DNA of 25,768 nucleotides from an uncultured Clostridia bacterium (GTDB taxonomy: Bacteria; Bacillota; Clostridia; Christensenellales; Aristaeellaceae): positions 1 through 25,768 of the forward strand of contig CAKTXR010000039.1 in assembly GCA_934631025.1 (NCBI GenBank), read 5' to 3'. The translations under genes were made by a program, and so were the position numbers. Under the pieces are notes generated by a model, which worked only from the letters and a program-made list of their open reading frames with translations, searched no databases and was not told the origin of the DNA. Below, one piece after another: positions 23,397-25,768 of this stretch (positions are counted from its first letter, which is position 1; every line of letters begins with the position of its first letter).

Positions 23397-24299
23397 TCAG
23401 ACTTCGTCCCAGATGCGGCGGGCGTTTGCGAGACTCACGCCGGTGGCGTAGCGCGCGTCCTCAAGCCCCTCGAACTCGACGGCGACGCAGCCGTCATAGC
23501 CGCTTTTCTTCAGCGTGCCGAGGATGGCGTAGACGTCCAGATCGCCCTGCGCCAGAATCGCGCCGCGCAGATATTTCCCCGCGCGCGAGCGGAACCAGTG
23601 GCCGCCGCAGTCGAACTGCGTCGAATCCCCCGGATCGCGGGAGCGGATGTAGAAATCCTTCAGATGCACCATGCGGGTGCGCGCGGCCAGCGTCTGGCAG
23701 GCGGCGACGGGATCCTCGTCTACGCAGACGATGTTGCCGGTGTCCAGCAGCAGGCCGTAATTCGGATGCGCCACGCCGTTCAGGATGCGCTCCACGCGAT
23801 CGCAGCCGTTGGCAAAGAAGCCGTGGTTTTCGATCAGCGTCATGACCCCGCGCGCGGCGGCGTATTCGCACAGCTCGCGGGCGCTGTCGGTCAGCACGGG
23901 CAGCCAGCGGTCAAAATCGGTCAGCGTGTTCTGCGCCAGCGGGCGGCGGAAAGCGGTCACGTCATGGCGCATCCGCGGCACGCCCAGCTCGGCGGCGATG
24001 TCGATTTCGTGCCGGATGCGCGCTTTCTCGGCGGCCAGCGCGTCGCCCTCGCGGCACAGATCGGCCAGAACGGAATAGTTGACCAGCTCGATGCCTGCAT
24101 CCTGCGCGCGCCGGCGCACGGATTTGATCAGCGCCGCATCGATCTTTCCGGTCATGGGATTGTCGAAGCGGAAGGCGAAGGGCACCAGCTCGAGGCAGTC
24201 CGCGCCCTGACGCGCCGCCCAGTCGATGCACTCAAAGAGCGTCATGCGCCCCTGCTCAATTTCGCGATCCAGACAATAGGAACTCATGCCGATTTTCAT
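23397..24299 (-). CDS. Sugar phosphate isomerase/epimerase (xylose isomerase-like TIM barrel)
   Basis: 300 aa, AP endonuclease 2-type TIM barrel used by sugar isomerases and epimerases. The typical N-terminus (MKIGMSSYCLDREIEQG) and first helix (LFECIDWAARQGADCLELVP) are clear. Putative metal ligands sit on the expected strands: E in TLIENHGFF, D in LLLDTGNIVCVDEDP, H in MVHLKDFYI, and E in VAVEFEGLED. It is the second gene of an operon with a PfkB kinase: 38 bases separate them, with AGAGGA as a modest ribosome site. The likely role is interconverting a keto or amino sugar that the kinase phosphorylates; the substrate is unknown. Soluble, cytoplasmic, normal length. Confidence 0.9.
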   Translation of the reverse strand: MKIGMSSYCLDREIEQGRMTLFECIDWAARQGADCLELVPFAFRFDNPMTGKIDAALIKSVRRRAQDAGIELVNYSVLADLCREGDALAAEKARIRHEIDIAAELGVPRMRHDVTAFRRPLAQNTLTDFDRWLPVLTDSARELCEYAAARGVMTLIENHGFFANGCDRVERILNGVAHPNYGLLLDTGNIVCVDEDPVAACQTLAARTRMVHLKDFYIRSRDPGDSTQFDCGGHWFRSRAGKYLRGAILAQGDLDVYAILGTLKKSGYDGCVAVEFEGLEDARYATGVSLANARRIWDEV

Positions 24300-24337
24300 A
24301 GCGTATATCCTCTTTCTGCATTATATAATGTAGGAAT

Positions 24338-25273
24338 TCAAAATGCGGACGGCTCGAATTCGTCGAAAAAACCCTCCGTGGGCGGCGCGGCGTTTTCCTT
24401 GCGCTGTATGACCATCGCCGCCAGCTTTGCGCCGGCGCGCACCGCCGTTTTGAGCGGCAGGCCGCGCGTCAGGCCCATCACCGCGCCGGAGAGGAACGCG
24501 TCGCCCGCGCCGGTGGAGTCGACCAGCCGGCAAGGCTGCGCGGGACAATGCCCCGATTCGCCGGTGCGCGCGTCGAAATAGACCGCGCCCTGCGGCCCCA
24601 TTGTGACGATCATCGAGGCGACGCCGGCCTTTTCCATCTCGGCGGGCAGCAGACAGAGCAGCTCGTCGGGCTTGAGCACGCTCAGATCACGGCCGAAAAG
24701 CCGTCCCGCTTCGATTTCGTTGCAGATGAAGCAGTCCACGCGCGTGAGGAAGTCCGGCCGGCGCAGAATCACGCCCATATTGCCGACGATGACATAGACC
24801 TTCTTATTATATTGCTCGGCCAGATGGAGCAGCGCTTCGGCCAGGCGCTCGTTCATGTCGATTTCGAGAATCAGGCTGTCGCAGCCGCCGATAATTTCCG
24901 TGCCGTGCTGCGCAACGAGCTGCTCGAGCGCCGAAAAATCTGGCTGATGCGAGACGGAGCCGGCCAGATCGCCGCATTCGTCAAAGACGGCCAGCCACAT
25001 GCCCATGGCGTTGTCGGCCGAAACCAGAAAATCGGTGTTGACGCCGGCCTGACGCAGCCGATTGCGCAGCGACTGGGCGTGCGAGGAATAGTCAATCGAG
25101 CTGACAAAGCTGGAGGGCATCCCCAGCGCGCCAAAATTTTCCGCCACATTGCGGGCCACGCCGCCGTCGGCAAACTCAACCGTGCCGATATTGGTGCCGG
25201 TGGGGCAGTAAGGCCCTGCGGGATAGCCCTTGATATCCAGGAAAACCGCGCCGACAATGGCCGTGCCGATCAT
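24338..25273 (-). CDS. PfkB-family sugar or nucleoside kinase
   Basis: 311 aa from ATG 25273. The frame is open to 25318, but the -10 box begins there, and AAAGAGG stands 8 bases before this ATG. Ribokinase/PfkB features: N-terminal substrate motif ADGGVARNVAENFGALG (residues 36-51), then NEIEAGRLFG at 185-194, TMGPQGAVYFD before the ATP site, and signature 2 DSTGAGDAF at 252-260 with catalytic D258 and the anion hole of GAGD. The GGVARN-x-AEN form resembles the pseudouridine-kinase branch more than fructokinases, but no pseudouridine glycosidase is nearby; the partners here are a sugar isomerase-like gene and GH130. First gene of a two-gene operon. Confidence 0.92.
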   Translation of the reverse strand: MIGTAIVGAVFLDIKGYPAGPYCPTGTNIGTVEFADGGVARNVAENFGALGMPSSFVSSIDYSSHAQSLRNRLRQAGVNTDFLVSADNAMGMWLAVFDECGDLAGSVSHQPDFSALEQLVAQHGTEIIGGCDSLILEIDMNERLAEALLHLAEQYNKKVYVIVGNMGVILRRPDFLTRVDCFICNEIEAGRLFGRDLSVLKPDELLCLLPAEMEKAGVASMIVTMGPQGAVYFDARTGESGHCPAQPCRLVDSTGAGDAFLSGAVMGLTRGLPLKTAVRAGAKLAAMVIQRKENAAPPTEGFFDEFEPSAF

Positions 25274-25318
25274 AAAATGCGCCTCTTTCGTACTGTAATC
25301 TGAAAAACGTCTGCTCAA

Positions 25319-25347
25319 ATCATATCATGAACCGGGTTTCTTTGCAA
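25319..25347 (-). promoter_or_regulatory. SigA promoter of the kinase-isomerase operon
   Basis: On the minus strand TTGCAA (25342-25347), a 17-base spacer, TATGAT (25319-25324). Transcription begins near 25312, so the kinase start must be 25273. Confidence 0.78.
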
Positions 25348-25486
25348 GGAAAGGATGCGGATTTTGATCGAAAAGCGGCGGATTGCGCTCTGAATCATGT
25401 TATATCGATGAAAAACGTGACTCAAAGCGCGGAAAAATGTCGGAAGAAGGCGCGACAAACTGAGAATGACGTCGCAAAATGAGAAT

Positions 25487-25557
25487 GTTCGTGTTTTCAC
25501 CACATAAGGCGAGAGAAAAGTCGCTGAAGTACCTTTAATCAAGCGGAAAACACGAAC
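25487..25557. repeat. 12-bp perfect inverted repeat with nested stem
   Basis: GTTCGTGTTTTC (25487-25498) and GAAAACACGAAC (25546-25557) enclose 47 bases, inside which GCGA-8-TCGC can pair. It may be an RNA element, an operator pair or the end of a small mobile element; nothing nearby decides. Confidence 0.7.
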
Positions 25558-25734
25558 GATATATGGCGAAATGGTCACGAAAATGGGCAGAATCACGAAC
25601 AAAACTCATAAAATCCGTGCTCAAAAAGAGGGCGAAAGAATCAAAAAAATTTTTCGAGAAATCGCGCGAAAAACGACATAAAACGAGCAATTATAATAGG
25701 AAGGAACAAAAATAAAAAAACTTGAAAAAAGTGC

Positions 25735-25763
25735 TTGACAAAAGGGGGAGTAGTGGGTATAAT
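25735..25763 (+). promoter_or_regulatory. Perfect consensus promoter reading out of the window
   Basis: TTGACA (25735-25740), exactly 17 bases, TATAAT (25758-25763), preceded by A-tracts (25701-25730) that would serve as an UP element. Promoters this strong usually drive rRNA, tRNA or other highly expressed genes; the product lies beyond the right edge. Confidence 0.92.
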
Positions 25764-25768
25764 AGTCA

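Larger units (their letters stand above)
25274..25768. other. AT-rich intergenic region at the right edge
   Basis: No supported gene. It contains the kinase promoter (25319-25347), two TGAGAATG copies (25461-25468 and 25480-25487), a 12-bp perfect inverted repeat (25487-25498 with 25546-25557), CACGAA repeats at 25551, 25576 and 25594, a strongly A-rich stretch (25640-25735), and a perfect promoter at 25735-25763. A 95-codon minus-strand ORF lies here but has no ribosome site and an unlikely composition. Confidence 0.6.

Noticed and set aside
25315..25602. 95-codon minus-strand ORF at the right edge
   Set aside because: No ribosome site, Phe/Ile/Ser/Arg-rich translation of AT-rich DNA, and it overlaps the kinase promoter.

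Overview
The window looks like chromosomal DNA of a strictly anaerobic Firmicute, most likely a gut-type member of Clostridia; the genus cannot be read from it. The grounds are a pyruvate:ferredoxin oxidoreductase, an oxygen-sensitive class III ribonucleotide reductase with its activase, a flavodiiron/rubredoxin protein, strong AGGAGG ribosome sites, and near-consensus SigA promoters almost all with a 17-base spacer. Coding DNA is GC-rich (third positions mostly G or C), intergenic DNA is AT-richer. That bias creates many long antisense ORFs, which I treat as shadows.

Layout. Positions 1-1060: the 3' end of an IS30-type transposase, then an AT-richer exonuclease-BRCT gene that looks unlike the rest of the window. 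1074-6969 (minus): a complete oligopeptide ABC transporter operon, oppB-C-D-F-A. 7370-8192 (minus): two overlapping small genes of unknown function. 8409-9308 (minus): a YitT-family membrane protein. 9582-13148 (plus): nifJ, with its own promoter and terminator. 13210-13460: a gene-free stretch with two tiny ORFs, possibly a dispersed element. 13615-15542 (plus): a sirtuin, a small cysteine-rich protein and a DMT-type transporter. 15543-16196: a 654-base structured control region. 16197-18940: nrdD-nrdG. 19067-19552: a stand-alone GyrI-like effector-binding protein. 19797-22082: an operon of two BFD-like mini-ferredoxins flanking a four-module flavodiiron protein. 22310-23269 (plus): a GH130 glycoside phosphorylase-like gene, converging on a minus-strand sugar isomerase-like/PfkB kinase pair (23397-25273). 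25324-25768: AT-rich DNA with inverted and direct repeats, ending in a perfect consensus promoter that reads out of the window.

How it fits together. Peptides imported by Opp and sugars released by GH130 feed fermentation. NifJ makes acetyl-CoA and reduced ferredoxin. NrdDG makes dNTPs by glycyl-radical chemistry that oxygen destroys. The flavodiiron operon probably disposes of O2 or NO and would protect NifJ and NrdD. The most unusual signals are the BFD-flavodiiron-BFD operon with twin GTCCGGAC palindromes two helical turns apart around its -35 box, and the crowded leader region before nrdD. Several gene starts were moved inward because a well-formed promoter lies at or inside the longest ORF start.
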